In this document: positions 54,706-64,000 of the stretch, in pieces | How positions within the stretch are numbered: position 1 is the first letter of the stretch | Layout: each line of letters opens with the position of its first letter | NCBI RefSeq assembly: GCF_041146795.1 | Contig: NC_135168.1 | Span: 38,642,370-38,706,369, forward strand | Source: Maylandia zebra | Taxonomy: Eukaryota; Chordata; Actinopteri; Cichliformes; Cichlidae | Direction of reading: 5' to 3' | DNA length: 64,000 nt | Translations under genes and position numbers: made by a program | Notes under the pieces: generated by a model | Seen by the model: the letters and a program-made list of their open reading frames with translations, nothing else | Told to the model about the DNA's origin: nothing | Databases searched by the model: none

Positions 54706-55865
54706 CCAGACATAGAGGACAGTTACAAGTACTTGGGGATCCCACAGGCGAATGGGAACCATGAAGAGGCCGCTAGAAAAGCTGCAACCACCAAGTACCT
54801 GCAGAGGGTCAGGCAAGTCCTGAGGAGTCAGCTGAATGGTAAGAACAAGATCCGGGCCATCAACACGTACGCCCTGCCCGTGATCAGGTACCCTGCTGGG
54901 GTAATAGGCTGGCCAAAGGAGGAGATAGAAGCCACTGACATAAAGACAAGAAAGCTCCTTACCATGCATGGAGGGTTTCACCCCAAATCCAGCACCCTGA
55001 GGCTGTACGCTAAGCGGAAGGAAGGGGGCCGGGGACTGGTGAGTGTCAGCACCACAGTCCAGGATGAGACAACGAACATCCAAGAATACATTAGGAAGAT
55101 GGCCCCAACTGACCGAGTGCTCAGTGAATACCTCAGGCAGCAGAAACCCAAGAAAGAGGAGGGAGACGAGGAACCATCATGGAAGGACAGGCCCCTGCAC
55201 GGTATGTACCACCGGCAGATAGAGGAGGTGGCTGATATCCAGAAATCCTACCAGTGGCTGGACAAAGCTGGACTGAAAGACAGCACAGAGGCACTAATCA
55301 TGGCAGCACAAGAACAAGCTCTGAGCACAAGATCCATAGAGGCTGGGGTCTATCACACCAGGCAAGACCCCAGGTGCAGGCTGTGTAAAGATGCCCCAGA
55401 GACAATCCAGCACATAACAGCAGGGTGCAAGATGCTAGCAGGCAAGGCATACATGGAACGCCATAACCAAGTGGCCGGCATAGTGTACAGGAACATCTGT
55501 GCCGAGTATAACCTGGAAGTCCCGAGGTCAAAATGGGAGATGCCCCCAAGGGTGGTGGAGAATGACCGAGCTAAGATCCTGTGGGACTTCCAGATACAGA
55601 CGGACAAAATGGTGGTGGCTAACCAACCGGACATAGTGGTGGTAGACAAACAGAAGAAGACGGCCGTAGTTATCGATGTAGCGGTTCCGAATGACAGCAA
55701 TATCAGGAAGAAGGAAGACGAGAAGCTGGAGAAATACCAAGGGCTCAGAGAAGAGCTCGAGAGGATGTGGAGGGTGAAGGTAACGGTGGTCCCCGTGGTA
55801 ATCGGAGCACTAGGTGCGGTGACTCCCAAGCTAGGCGAGTGGCTCCAGCAGATCCCGGGAATATG
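54706..55865 (+). mobile_element. LINE fragment with restriction-like endonuclease (R2/R4/Dong-Rex6-like)
   Basis: An uninterrupted plus-strand frame of about 385 codons encodes the end of a single-ORF non-LTR retrotransposon: reverse-transcriptase thumb ([23 protein letters not shown]), a CRLC...HITAGC cysteine-histidine knuckle, then [20 protein letters not shown], the PD-(D/E)xK restriction-like endonuclease core. RT finger and palm domains are missing, so it is 5'-truncated just after the microsatellite. Similarity ends near QQIPG, after which the frame reads into a minisatellite. No stop or frameshift inside suggests a recent insertion. It is not a host gene. Confidence 0.85.
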
Positions 55866-55942
55866 GAAGAAATATAGTATCATCAGAATTCAAGTATTTT
55901 TAGACATTGAATTTATGACACTGAATTTTTATCCTCCAAATT

Positions 55943-56070
55943 TCCCTGCAAAAATATTCACCTGCAAAAATTCACCTGCAAAAAATTCACCTGCAAAAAT
56001 TCACCTGAAAAAAATTCACCTGCAAAAATTCACCTGAAGAAAATTCACCTGCAAAAATTCACCTGCAAAA
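55943..56070. repeat. 14-15 bp minisatellite, unit about TTCACCTGCAAAAA
   Basis: About eight to nine imperfect tandem units differing by A-run length and two C-to-A changes. Directly 3' of the LINE fragment. Confidence 0.9.
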
Positions 56071-56398
56071 GTGATGAACTTTAATGACCCAAGCCAGAGC
56101 AATCAGCACCAGATCGAGTCGAGTGGCTCTCAGCCAATTAAATTACGCTGTTTGATCACATGACACCGTTAGCCAGCAGTGTGTCTCCTAAAAGAGAGCT
56201 GTTTAAAGGTGAGTGATTAAGTTTTTCTCCTAAATAGAGATCATTACAGAACGCCTAGTCCTACTTAAAATCCCATTTATTATTATTTTTTTTTTTATCA
56301 TCTACTCGAACTAAGGAAAACGTTTGACTAACTCAAAGACAATTTCCACGCCTCCCCTGCCTGACTGCAGAGGCAGTTTTGAATTTAGGAGCGCCAAG
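56071..56398. other. Spacer upstream of orphan exon
   Basis: Possibly a promoter: contains CCAAT (AGCCAATTAAA at about 56136) and a CACATGAC E-box-like motif. No gene identified. Confidence 0.25.
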
Positions 56399-56428
56399 AT
56401 GGCAGCGGCAAACCCTGGCGGCTCTCCG
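56399..56428 (+). other. Orphan first-exon-like segment
   Basis: GCCAAG ATG GCA GCG GCA then nine more sense codon positions ending CCG|GTGAGT: a strong Kozak context, a 10-codon Ala/Gly/Pro-rich start (MAAANPGGSP) and a consensus donor. The AAGATGGC motif is also a typical YY1 promoter site. I cannot find the exon that should follow, nor name the gene. Confidence 0.3.
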
Positions 56429-56436
56429 GTGAGTAT

Positions 56437-56443
56437 ATATATA

Positions 56444-56502
<59 letters not shown>
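56437..56502. repeat. (TA)n/(TG)n microsatellite
   Basis: Alternating TA with a short TG block, immediately after the orphan donor site. Confidence 0.95.
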
Positions 56503-56506
<4 letters not shown>

Positions 56507-57139
56507 CTTCAAGTTTGTCTTTTGAAACCTTAATTTTATTTAAATCCGTTGCTCACGTATAAAGTACACAGACGGGGTCTTTGCTCAACTCGTCTGAGGC
56601 GTGTCTCACTAAGCGCTACATGCTAGCATCCTGCTAACCGAGCTACCCTTTACATGCTGTGCTTTAGAAAATAGGATACTCGTTAAAAAAAATACTCCGC
56701 AGATATTGATAGATAGACGAACACTGCAAATATAATGTTGGAAACGAGAACGGCCTTTGGTGAAGGGGTAAAATACACCATGAATAGAGCCATAGAGTGA
56801 ATGGCTGCCATGGTTGCAGAACAGCCTGATTTAATGACAAGAATGGGGAAGAGTGAGGTGAAGTGAACCACAGCCACAAAACACGGTCAGACAAGGCGGC
56901 AAAAGGGCAGTGATCTGTCCGTCAGTATGAAGTTGGTGTGTGCTTTGGTGAACAAAAACTCCAGACTGGTAGCAGGAAGATGGGAGACTCATGTTTCACT
57001 GGAATAGTGGTGAATTAAAACATCCTTTGTTGGGGACATTTCGGTGTAAATGCATCCATACAGGCAAGACAGAGGCAGACTAGACAGTGAAGAAAACAAG
57101 GCAAACATTAGAAATATAAAAACGGAAATATAGGATGAG
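56503..57139. other. Non-coding, nothing recognised
   Basis: No feature identified. Confidence 0.4.
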
Positions 57140-57365
57140 TCGGGGATGAGTTCCTGCCCCAAGTGGAGGAGTTCAAGTATCTCGGGGTCTTGTTCGCGAG
57201 TGATGGGAGAAGGGAGCTGGAGATCGACAGACGGATTGGGGCTGCAGCTGCAGTAATGCGGACGCTGCACCGGTCCGTCGTGGTGAAGAGGGAGCTGAGT
57301 GTAAAAGCGAAGCTCTCAATTTACCGGTCGATCTACGTCCCTACCCTCACCTATGGCCTTTACAT
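57140..57365 (+). mobile_element. Non-LTR retrotransposon RT C-terminal fragment
   Basis: The plus strand reads VEEFKYLGVLFASDG, then IDRRIGAAAAVMRTL and LSIYRSIYVPTLTYG, the common ending of a fish LINE reverse transcriptase. Truncated at both ends. It abuts the kinesin-like fragment within about 50 bases. Confidence 0.8.
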
Positions 57366-57418
57366 GACTAACGTCCCCTCTTCTCCCTACCTCACATTAG
57401 CCCCCATCTTTCTTCCAG

Positions 57419-58400
57419 GTGGAAAAGACCCGTCACCTTCTGGGAGAGGCGGCTCCCGTGGGAACAGCTCCCACCACCAAGTCCCTGAGTGAGTCTCTGT
57501 CCCCCAGCGTGAGCTCCAGCACTCTGTCCACGTCCACCTCCGCCTCCTCGCAGATCTCCAGCACCACCTTTGAAAGCGTGAGAAGGAGCTGGCCACCAAG
57601 GTGAGAAAAACGTGGGCTTAGTGGGCGTTCTTGTTGCTGCCTTCTTCCTTCTCTGCTCGGAGCTGATCGGTCTTGTTCCTGTTGTGTTGTAGTGCCTGCG
57701 CCTTCTGACACACACCTTCAATACTGAATACAACCAGCTGGTGAACAGCATCAGTGACTGCAAGGTGAGAAATAATACAAAGAAATAAAAAAATAGCCTT
57801 TCTGTGTCACATCAGGGAGTTCCTATATTGACGTCTACCTCATCCTGCTGTTGTTTCACTTCAGCTTTCTCTCATCTCACCGATCGGACGTGATCCATCC
57901 GTGACGAGCTTCAGCAGTGCCACCCTCACCCCTTCCTCTACCTGCCCCTCTCTCTCGGACTCCCGCTGTGGCTCCATGGGCCAGAAGTAAACATATTTTT
58001 AGGAACATTGACCTCGATCTGCAAACGGTTATTGACAGGTTATCCATTTGATTCTAACTTGGTGTGATTTGTGTTAAAGGACCCCTGAGAACAGCTCACG
58101 TGCCTCCAGTCCCTCCTGCTCAGACTGTGAAAACTTCCCGATGGTTCCCACTCTGGAGACCTCCTTCCTTGCGCGGGCTGCAAAAGAACGAGTTCCTGAA
58201 CTTGGTGCCTGATATTGAAGAAATGCGACCAGGGTGAGTAATGCCATATTAACCCAAATACTGTCACTATGACATGTGTCTCACAGACCAAATGTAAGTC
58301 GACACTCATGTTCTCTAGTTCAAGCAGAAATGATGTGGATCGATTCAAATTCCTGAGCCTGGATGATTTCAGCTGGAAACAAACCAACTCTGCTTCTTCC
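57419..58400 (+). pseudogene. KIF1B-like kinesin tail, unprocessed and decayed fragment
   Basis: Five consecutive exon-like segments with intact acceptors and donors: 57419-57600, 57693-57764, 57865-57986, 58080-58233 and 58319-about 58400. They read VEKTRHLL, CLRLLTHTFNTEY, SPIGRDPSV with SATLTPSSTCPSL, TPENSSRASSP, and NEFLNLVPDIEEMRP, matching the region of KIF1B just before the C-terminal PH domain in the same order and with phase-compatible splice sites. Two frameshifts are visible: a base lost near 57580 before EKELATK, and a base gained in the A-run near 58190 before NEFLNL. The motor domain and PH domain are absent; a LINE piece bounds it on the left and an interspersed repeat on the right. 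The presence of introns shows a segmental, not processed, copy. Annotators may call it a partial gene; the identity of the last segment is uncertain. Confidence 0.8.
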
Positions 58401-58404
58401 TCAG

Positions 58405-58990
58405 ATAATTCAATTCAATTCAATTCAATTTTATTTATATAGCGCCAAATCACAACAAAAGTCGCCTCAAGGCGCTTCATAGATAATAATAATGGATTGG
58501 ATTTATATAGCGCTTTTCAAGGCACCCAAAGCACTTTACATTTACAAGCCATTATTCATTCACTCTCACATTCACACACACTGGTGGAGGCAAGCTACGG
58601 TTGTAGCCACAGCTGCCCTGGGGCAGACTGACAGAAGCGAGGCTGGCATATCGCGCCATCGGCCCCTCTGGCTAACACCAGTAGGCCGTAGGGTAAAGTG
58701 TCTTGCCCAAGGACACAACGACCAGGACAGAGAGCCCGGGGATCGAACCGGCGACCTTCCGGTTACAGATACAGAGAAAAACCCAACAATCATATGACCC
58801 CCTATGAGCAAGCACTTGGGCGACAGTGGGAAGTAAAAACTCCCCTTTAACAGGAAGAAACCTCCAGCAGAACCAGGCTCAGGGAGGGGCGGGACCATCT
58901 GCTGCGACCAGTTGGGGTGAGAGAAGGAAAACAGGATAAAGACATGCTGTGGAAGAGAGACAGAGGTTAATAACAGATATGATTCAATGC
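58405..58990 (-). repeat. Teleost interspersed repeat, copy B, interrupted
   Basis: Begins with tandem AATTC units and TTTTATTTATATAGCGCCAA, then CGCCTCAAGGCGC. After the inserted element it continues with AAAACCCAACAATCATATGA, GCAAGCACTTGGGCGACAGT and AACAGGAAGAAACCTCCAGC. Same family as 46040-46275 in the opposite orientation. Confidence 0.75.
58485..58770 (+). repeat. Second interspersed repeat nested in copy B
   Basis: Starts GGATTGGATTTATATAGCGC and ends ATCGAACCGGCGACCTTCCG. It separates the two halves of the outer repeat. The TTGCCCAAGGACACAACGAC motif is typical of this common fish repeat. Exact borders uncertain by a few bases. Confidence 0.65.
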
Positions 58991-59309
58991 AGAGAGGTCT
59001 ATTAATGCATAGTGAGTGAGAAAGGTGACTGGAAAGGAAAAACTCAATGCATCATGGGAATCCCCGGCAACTATGCAAGTTGTAAACAGTTGTAGGATTA
59101 AAGATTATTGAATGTACAGAATGATTATTTACACAGAGCTATACAGTAGTGCAGTTAAGATAAGTGAGGGTGTAGATAGTTTCTACAGAGGCTATATAAA
59201 GTGCTAGTGGTTGTGAGTGGTGGTTCAGTCCATGTTATTATTGTGTTTGAGGGTACAGTTGTCCATTGTGGGTGTGTGTATGTTCAGTGCATGAGTTTAA
59301 CGTGGGTCA
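58991..59309. other. Repeat-derived 3' flank of Rex-type LINE
   Basis: Probably the 3' UTR of the minus-strand LINE plus the end of the repeat CATCATGGGAATCCCCGGC. No gene. Confidence 0.4.
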
Positions 59310-60440
59310 GATGTCAGGAGGCAGAGTTCAGGAGTCTGACAGCTGTGGGGAAGTAGCTGTTCCGGTACCTGGTGGTCTTAGTCCGGAGGCTCCTGTGGCG
59401 CCTCCCAGAGGGCAGGAGGGTGAAGAGTCCATGTGATGGGTGACTGGGGTCTTTGATGATTTTCCCAGCCCTTTTCAGACACCGCTTCCTGTAGATGTCC
59501 TTTATGGCAGGAAGTGGTGCTCCGGCGATGCGCTGGGCAGTTTTCACGACCCTCTGCAACGCCTTCCGGTCCGAGGCAGAGCAGTTCCCGTACCAGACTG
59601 TTATACAGTTGGTCAGGATGCTCTCGATGGTGCAGCGATAGAAGTTCACCAGGGTGTCTGAGGACAGGTGGTTCTTCCTCAGAGTCCTCAAGAAGAAGAG
59701 GCGCTGGTGAGCCTTCTTGACCAGCTTGGAGCAGTTGGTCGTCCAGGTGAGATCCTCGGAGATGTGGACTCCCAGGAACTTGAAGCTGCTCACACGCTCC
59801 ACAGCCGTCCCCTTAATGTGGATGGGTGGATGTGGGTCAGCATTCCTCCTGTAGTCCACGATGAGCTCCTTGGTCTTCTCGGTGTTAAGCAGCAGGTTGT
59901 TTGTGTCGCACCACTCAGCCAGACGATCCACCTCCTCCCTGTAGGTGGCCTCATCGTTGTCACTGATGAGGCCAATCACCGTGGTGTCATCTGCAAACTT
60001 AATGATGGTGTTGGAACCATCAGCAGGTCTGCAGTCGTGGGTGAAGAGGGAGTAGAGGAAAGGGCTCATCACACAGCCTTGTGGTACACCGGTGTTCATT
60101 GTGATGGTAGATGAGCAGTGGTTATCCAGCCGGACATGTTGGGGGCGGTTGGTCAGGAAGTCCAGTAACCATTTGCAGATGAGGGAACTGATGCCCAGGT
60201 CTGTCAGTTTCCTGATGAGTTGTGAGGGGTGGATTGTATTGAATGCTGAACTGAAGTCTATAAACAGCATTCTGGCGTAGGTGTTGTTGTTGTCCAGGTG
60301 TGAGAGGACAGAGTGCAGTGCGATGGAGACTGCATCCTCTGTGCTCCTCTTCTGGTGGTATGCAAATTGGTGGGGGTCCAGGGTGGGGGGGAGACAGGAT
60401 TTGAAGTGTGCTAGGACCAGCTGCTCTAAGCACTTAGCTA
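59310..60440 (-). mobile_element. Rex/CR1-group LINE, 5'-truncated RT with long open frame
   Basis: The minus strand encodes an open reverse-transcriptase frame of about 375 codons. It includes [13 protein letters not shown], the palm start [24 protein letters not shown], the catalytic [36 protein letters not shown] and [18 protein letters not shown] with [13 protein letters not shown], the usual C-terminus of fish Rex-type elements. The endonuclease domain is absent. No internal stops are seen, so the insertion is fairly young. Confidence 0.9.
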
Positions 60441-60861
60441 TTTACAGTTCATAACAAGAGACAAGGCACCATTTCTCTCCTTTGTGTTCCAGTCATCACA
60501 GCAGATTAAACTTTTAAAATATTTGCAAATAGTATAAAGAAATATATAAAGAAGTAAAACAGTAATTTATTAATACTTAGAAATACTAAAACTTACATTT
60601 GTCAGCAAAAACTGCTGCCATCTGAACTGAAACGTTACAAACCAGCTTACCCACAATCTGTGTATTTTTCTATGCTGGCTACTTAAATTGGCATCCAACA
60701 AGCTATTTGCTTTAATCTTTTATTAGACAAAGGCTGACTGGTTAGTTCAAGCTTCAACTGCATCCAAAGGACTGAAAATGTTTTAACACAGTGACTGAAC
60801 TTGATTGAAGTCTCCGTAGTTTGTTGAATCTGTTTCGAGTGACTTATTTTCACAATTCCAG
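60441..60861. other. Intron or spacer left of serpin exon
   Basis: AT-rich. The expected earlier serpin exons (N-terminal helices A-D) were searched for on the plus strand and not found. Confidence 0.4.
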
Positions 60862-63800
60862 GAATTTTTAAAAGGCACCAAAAAGCATTACAATGCTGAG
60901 CTCGAGTCTGTGGACTTCAAAGGAAATGCAGAGGAGGCCAGGGTCCACATCAACAGCTGGGTGGAGAAGCAGACACAAGGTAAGCATAATGTAACTTTAA
61001 ATGATCTCCACTGTAAATCCTTGGGGATCAGTTGTGTTGTGTTCAGTTGAGACATTATTACCGGATTGTCCACCGTCCACATTATTTTCTGTTTCCAGTT
61101 CTTCCAGTCTAATTTCTATTCAGTATTAAGCAGCACTATCTCTGGGTTTTACTGTTTGGTTTCATGCTATTAATAAAACCATCACAGCAGTATGTTGCTG
61201 TAAATAGCAGGCCAATTCTTCTATTCTTATTATATTATGTGATGGGTACTTCTACTTTGATCACTTGTGTCTTTAACATATTTTTATTTTTCAGGCCCAT
61301 TTAGGATTGGCTGCTATTGATTCTATATCTTTATATTATCTTAAGTGCAGCAGGAAATTCATTCATTGTTTTTATAAAAGCGCGATACAAATACAGGCCA
61401 TTTATAAATCTACCATCTATAATAATAGGATACAAGGACTTTCCATGAGGGTTATAGGACTGTGGTGCCACCTGCTGGAAATGAGACAATCTTAATCCCA
61501 TTATTTTTGTAGGAGCCATTTTTGGGTTGATACCTCATGTTGCCGCTAGAGGTAACCTTTTTAAGTTTCTTTTTCTTTCTTTTTTTTTTTTTTTTTTTTA
61601 CTTTATTTAACAAACAATGAGTATACAACATACGAACAGATGAAGTATACAAAACAACAGAACATGAACACAAAAAGCCAAGAGTAAAAGAAAAGGGTAA
61701 CAATTATAAGAATACACATACATGTATTGTTTTGAGAGCCTTTGTGTTGGTGGAGTCTGATATTGATTGTATGTACATTTCCACATCCTTAAAATAATGA
61801 CAGAAATATGGTGTTTTGTTAGTAAACTTACATTTATGGATAAAAAATGTAGCTAAAAGTATGAACAAATTCATCATAAAAAACATTTCTCATACTTCTT
61901 GGGGAACTTAAACAAACAGAATAAAACATTTTCCCATCGTAAAGAAAACTCCCTTAAAATATGGACAATAACAAACCTGCTAAATTCCTTCCAGAATCTC
62001 TGTGTAAAAGAACAGTACCAAAAAAGATGCGTCACAGTTTCTGGATGATCCCCACAGAAAGTACAATTAGTATTTATGTCCCTTTTAAATTTTACCATGT
62101 AGTGACTGGCTGGATAACATTTATGTAGAATTTTAAATGAGACTTCTTTCACCTTATTTACAATCAAATATTTATGGGGGACCATCCAGACTGTCTTCCA
62201 CTTGATATCTGGAACATATCGGTTCCAATAAGATGTTATATATGGGAGAGAGACGATATCTTCTTGGAATAAACTACGTATTCTCTTATTGCTGTTACCA
62301 AGTTCCTGTGAAAAGCAGATTTTTCCTATTGGTGACTCAGCTGGATCAGGGAGAGTGACTGAGGTAGATATTGAGCTGTCAGTGTTTTTATATAACATTA
62401 AAGTCCCTGAGGGTGTGGCACCAAGCACCACTGAGGATTCCACCTTTTTAAGTTTCTGTATGGTAGGTTTATGTAAGGTATTTAAGGTGGACGCACGTAA
62501 TCAGCGTCAGGTGTGTTGTTAATCATAAGAAGGCAAAACGTTTGTGACCGCTGCGCTTTTATCTTAAAATGTTTGGAACAAAGACCAAAAAGGACAAGAT
62601 AAGTACTGCTGGAGTTATTGGACTGTTTAATTAATTCATGCATACCAGAAGCATCGCGTCACCCCCGCTAACAACCACCTCAGTGGCTTCAAGCCTACGC
62701 TTGAATTTTTGTTTTGTTCCCTGTTATACTGATCATAAAGCTTTTTCCCCCTTTTTTTAAAATAAAAACCATCTTGCTGTTGCCCTGTTTTCTGATTTTA
62801 TAGCTGAAGATGTTGTACAGTAACTAGTGCATCTTTGGTAATAGTTAATAGTTTTCATAAATTCTTTTTACCAGATAAAATCAAGGACTTGCTAAGCCAG
62901 GATGCAGTGGGTAGCCTGACGAAGCTGGTTCTCGTGAATGCCATTTACTTCAAGGGCAGCTGGAACACGCAGTTTAAGGAGGAGAAGACTGCTGATGTGC
63001 AGTTTCGACTGAACAAGGTAACAGTGCAGAAAGGCAGCATAGGATGGTGCAGTTATACTTTGATCTGTCATACTACAAACGAGCTGTGGATTTTGCTGAA
63101 TGAGAACATAAAGCCTGGAGCTCTGAGGGGATAAAATCGTGCTTTTAGGACGATCACTTTCCAACTTTATGCAGTTATGCAATGCAGTTTATTATTCATG
63201 TAATATCCAATAAGTTCTCAAATAAATCTCAAACAACAGCACATCACAAACTTCGGCTAACAAGAACAAATTGTGTTGTGACGTGTGCTCTACATCCAAA
63301 TCCACTCAATGGCTGGAATAAAACCATGACAGAACTTTTTGAGATCATTTTGAGACTAAACACAAAAAACATTTCTCTTGTCTCCCCTATTTTTCAGAAC
63401 GACACTAAGCCGGTGAAGATGATGCAGCAGAAAAGTAAATTTCCTTTTGCGACCATTCCTGAGGCCAACTGCAAGGTAACATCCATCACTTTCAGCTTAT
63501 TACAGGATTTCACCAGCATGATCTAAAACTTGTCTTTTACAAATATCAGCCTAAATTTCTAGATTAGGAAGTCAGATCATCTTTGATGGAGTAATAAATA
63601 AAAACAATGTTTCTGGACAGATTCTTGAGATGCCGTATAAAGGAAATGACCTCAGCATGCTCATATTCCTGCCTAATGACATAGAAGATGATACCACAGG
63701 CTTGGAAAAGGTAAGATGCACTTACCAGTACTTTAATGTCCAGTTTCAATCAGACAAGCTAGTGACACTGTATCCACACAGCTGGAGAAGGAGCTGACCT

Positions 63801-63956
63801 ATCAGAACTTTGTGGACTGGACTCGCCCAGACATGAGCCCCAACGAGGTTGATGTCAAGCTCCCTCGATTTAAGATGGAGAAGTATGACTTGGAGAAAAT
63901 CCTGACCAACATGGGAATGGAGAACGCTTTTGACATCTACAAGAGAGACTTCTCTG
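60862..63956 (+). CDS. Clade B serpin (serpinb1-like), internal exons only
   Basis: Intracellular serine-protease inhibitor of the leukocyte elastase inhibitor type. Five plus-strand exons join in phase: 60862-60979, 62875-63017, 63398-63475, 63621-63710, 63782-63956. They read [22 protein letters not shown], then [69 protein letters not shown] and a donor (TTCTCTG|GTGAGA). These correspond to about residues 110 to 305 of a 380-residue serpin. The reactive-centre loop, hinge and C-terminus lie right of the window. The N-terminal third is not found upstream; instead a Rex-type LINE and a kinesin pseudogene are there. The frames are intact. The large first intron visible carries an L1. Whether the locus is functional is unclear. 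Confidence 0.88.
61571..62442 (-). mobile_element. 5'-truncated L1-type LINE with target-site duplication
   Basis: The minus strand encodes the C-terminus of a fish L1 ORF2 in one open frame of about 185 codons ([31 protein letters not shown], then [18 protein letters not shown]). An AATAAAG and an A-run of about 20 follow. The element is flanked by perfect 15 bp direct repeats CCTTTTTAAGTTTCT at 61556-61570 and 62443-62457. It lies antisense in the serpin intron. Confidence 0.92.
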
Positions 63957-64000
63957 GTGAGAAATATTGCACCAATGAGACACACTGAATCAATTATACA

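Noticed and set aside
54211-54745. Long periodic ORFs (Cys-Met-Tyr-Val and Ile-His-Thr-Tyr repeats)
   Set aside because: Translations of the (CATA)n array without stops by chance of the period.
55298-55883. Minus-strand ORFs opposite the REL LINE
   Set aside because: Antisense shadows of the longer, motif-bearing plus-strand frame.
59440-60114. Plus-strand ORFs opposite the Rex-type LINE
   Set aside because: They are antisense shadows of the reverse-transcriptase frame on the minus strand.

Overview
The window is vertebrate, almost certainly teleost, nuclear DNA. The evidence is intron-rich genes with canonical GT-AG borders, a DANA/Mermaid-type tRNA SINE, fish-type Tc1-like and Rex-type elements, and fish-like versions of conserved vertebrate proteins. 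I rebuilt the genes by hand from splice borders and reading phase. Six of the eight recognisable host genes can be followed with unbroken phase through every coding exon present; the exceptions are two truncated loci near the right edge.

Layout. 1-3154: two exons of spon2 (mindin) on the minus strand; the rest lies to the left. 3155-13970: non-coding, with transposon fossils and a (CTAT)n array. 13975-22239: ctbp1-like corepressor gene, minus strand, with a 3.7 kb 3' UTR; its first coding exon is not securely found. 28155-33050: fam53c, minus. 33589-37015: phykpl, plus, facing away from fam53c across a short shared promoter region. 37800-40548: hnrnpab, minus, convergent with phykpl. 43700-46636: nme5, minus. 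48160-52070: rack1, minus, a snoRNA host. 52100-60860: a repeat-rich stretch holding a restriction-like-endonuclease LINE fragment, compound microsatellites, a Rex-type LINE, nested interspersed repeats, an orphan first-exon-like segment and a decayed but intron-containing copy of a KIF1B-type kinesin tail. 60862-63956: exons of a clade B serpin on the plus strand, without its 5' exons in the window and cut by the window end. A 5'-truncated L1 with a perfect 15 bp target-site duplication sits in one of its introns.

Synteny (from memory): SPON2-CTBP1 are neighbours at human 4p16, FAM53C and NME5 lie at 5q31, and HNRNPAB-PHYKPL and RACK1 at 5q35. The window therefore joins blocks that are separate in human. 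The genes share no pathway. They cover extracellular matrix/innate recognition (spon2), transcriptional corepression (ctbp1), nuclear FAM53 function, hydroxylysine catabolism (phykpl), RNA binding (hnrnpab), cilia (nme5) and ribosome scaffolding (rack1).

Most notable: five of the seven rack1 introns carry C/D-box snoRNA-like sequences on the sense strand. Two are clear SNORD95-type paralogues, one resembles SNORD96, and two form a further related pair. I found no CRISPR array, operon, LTR retroelement or Polinton.
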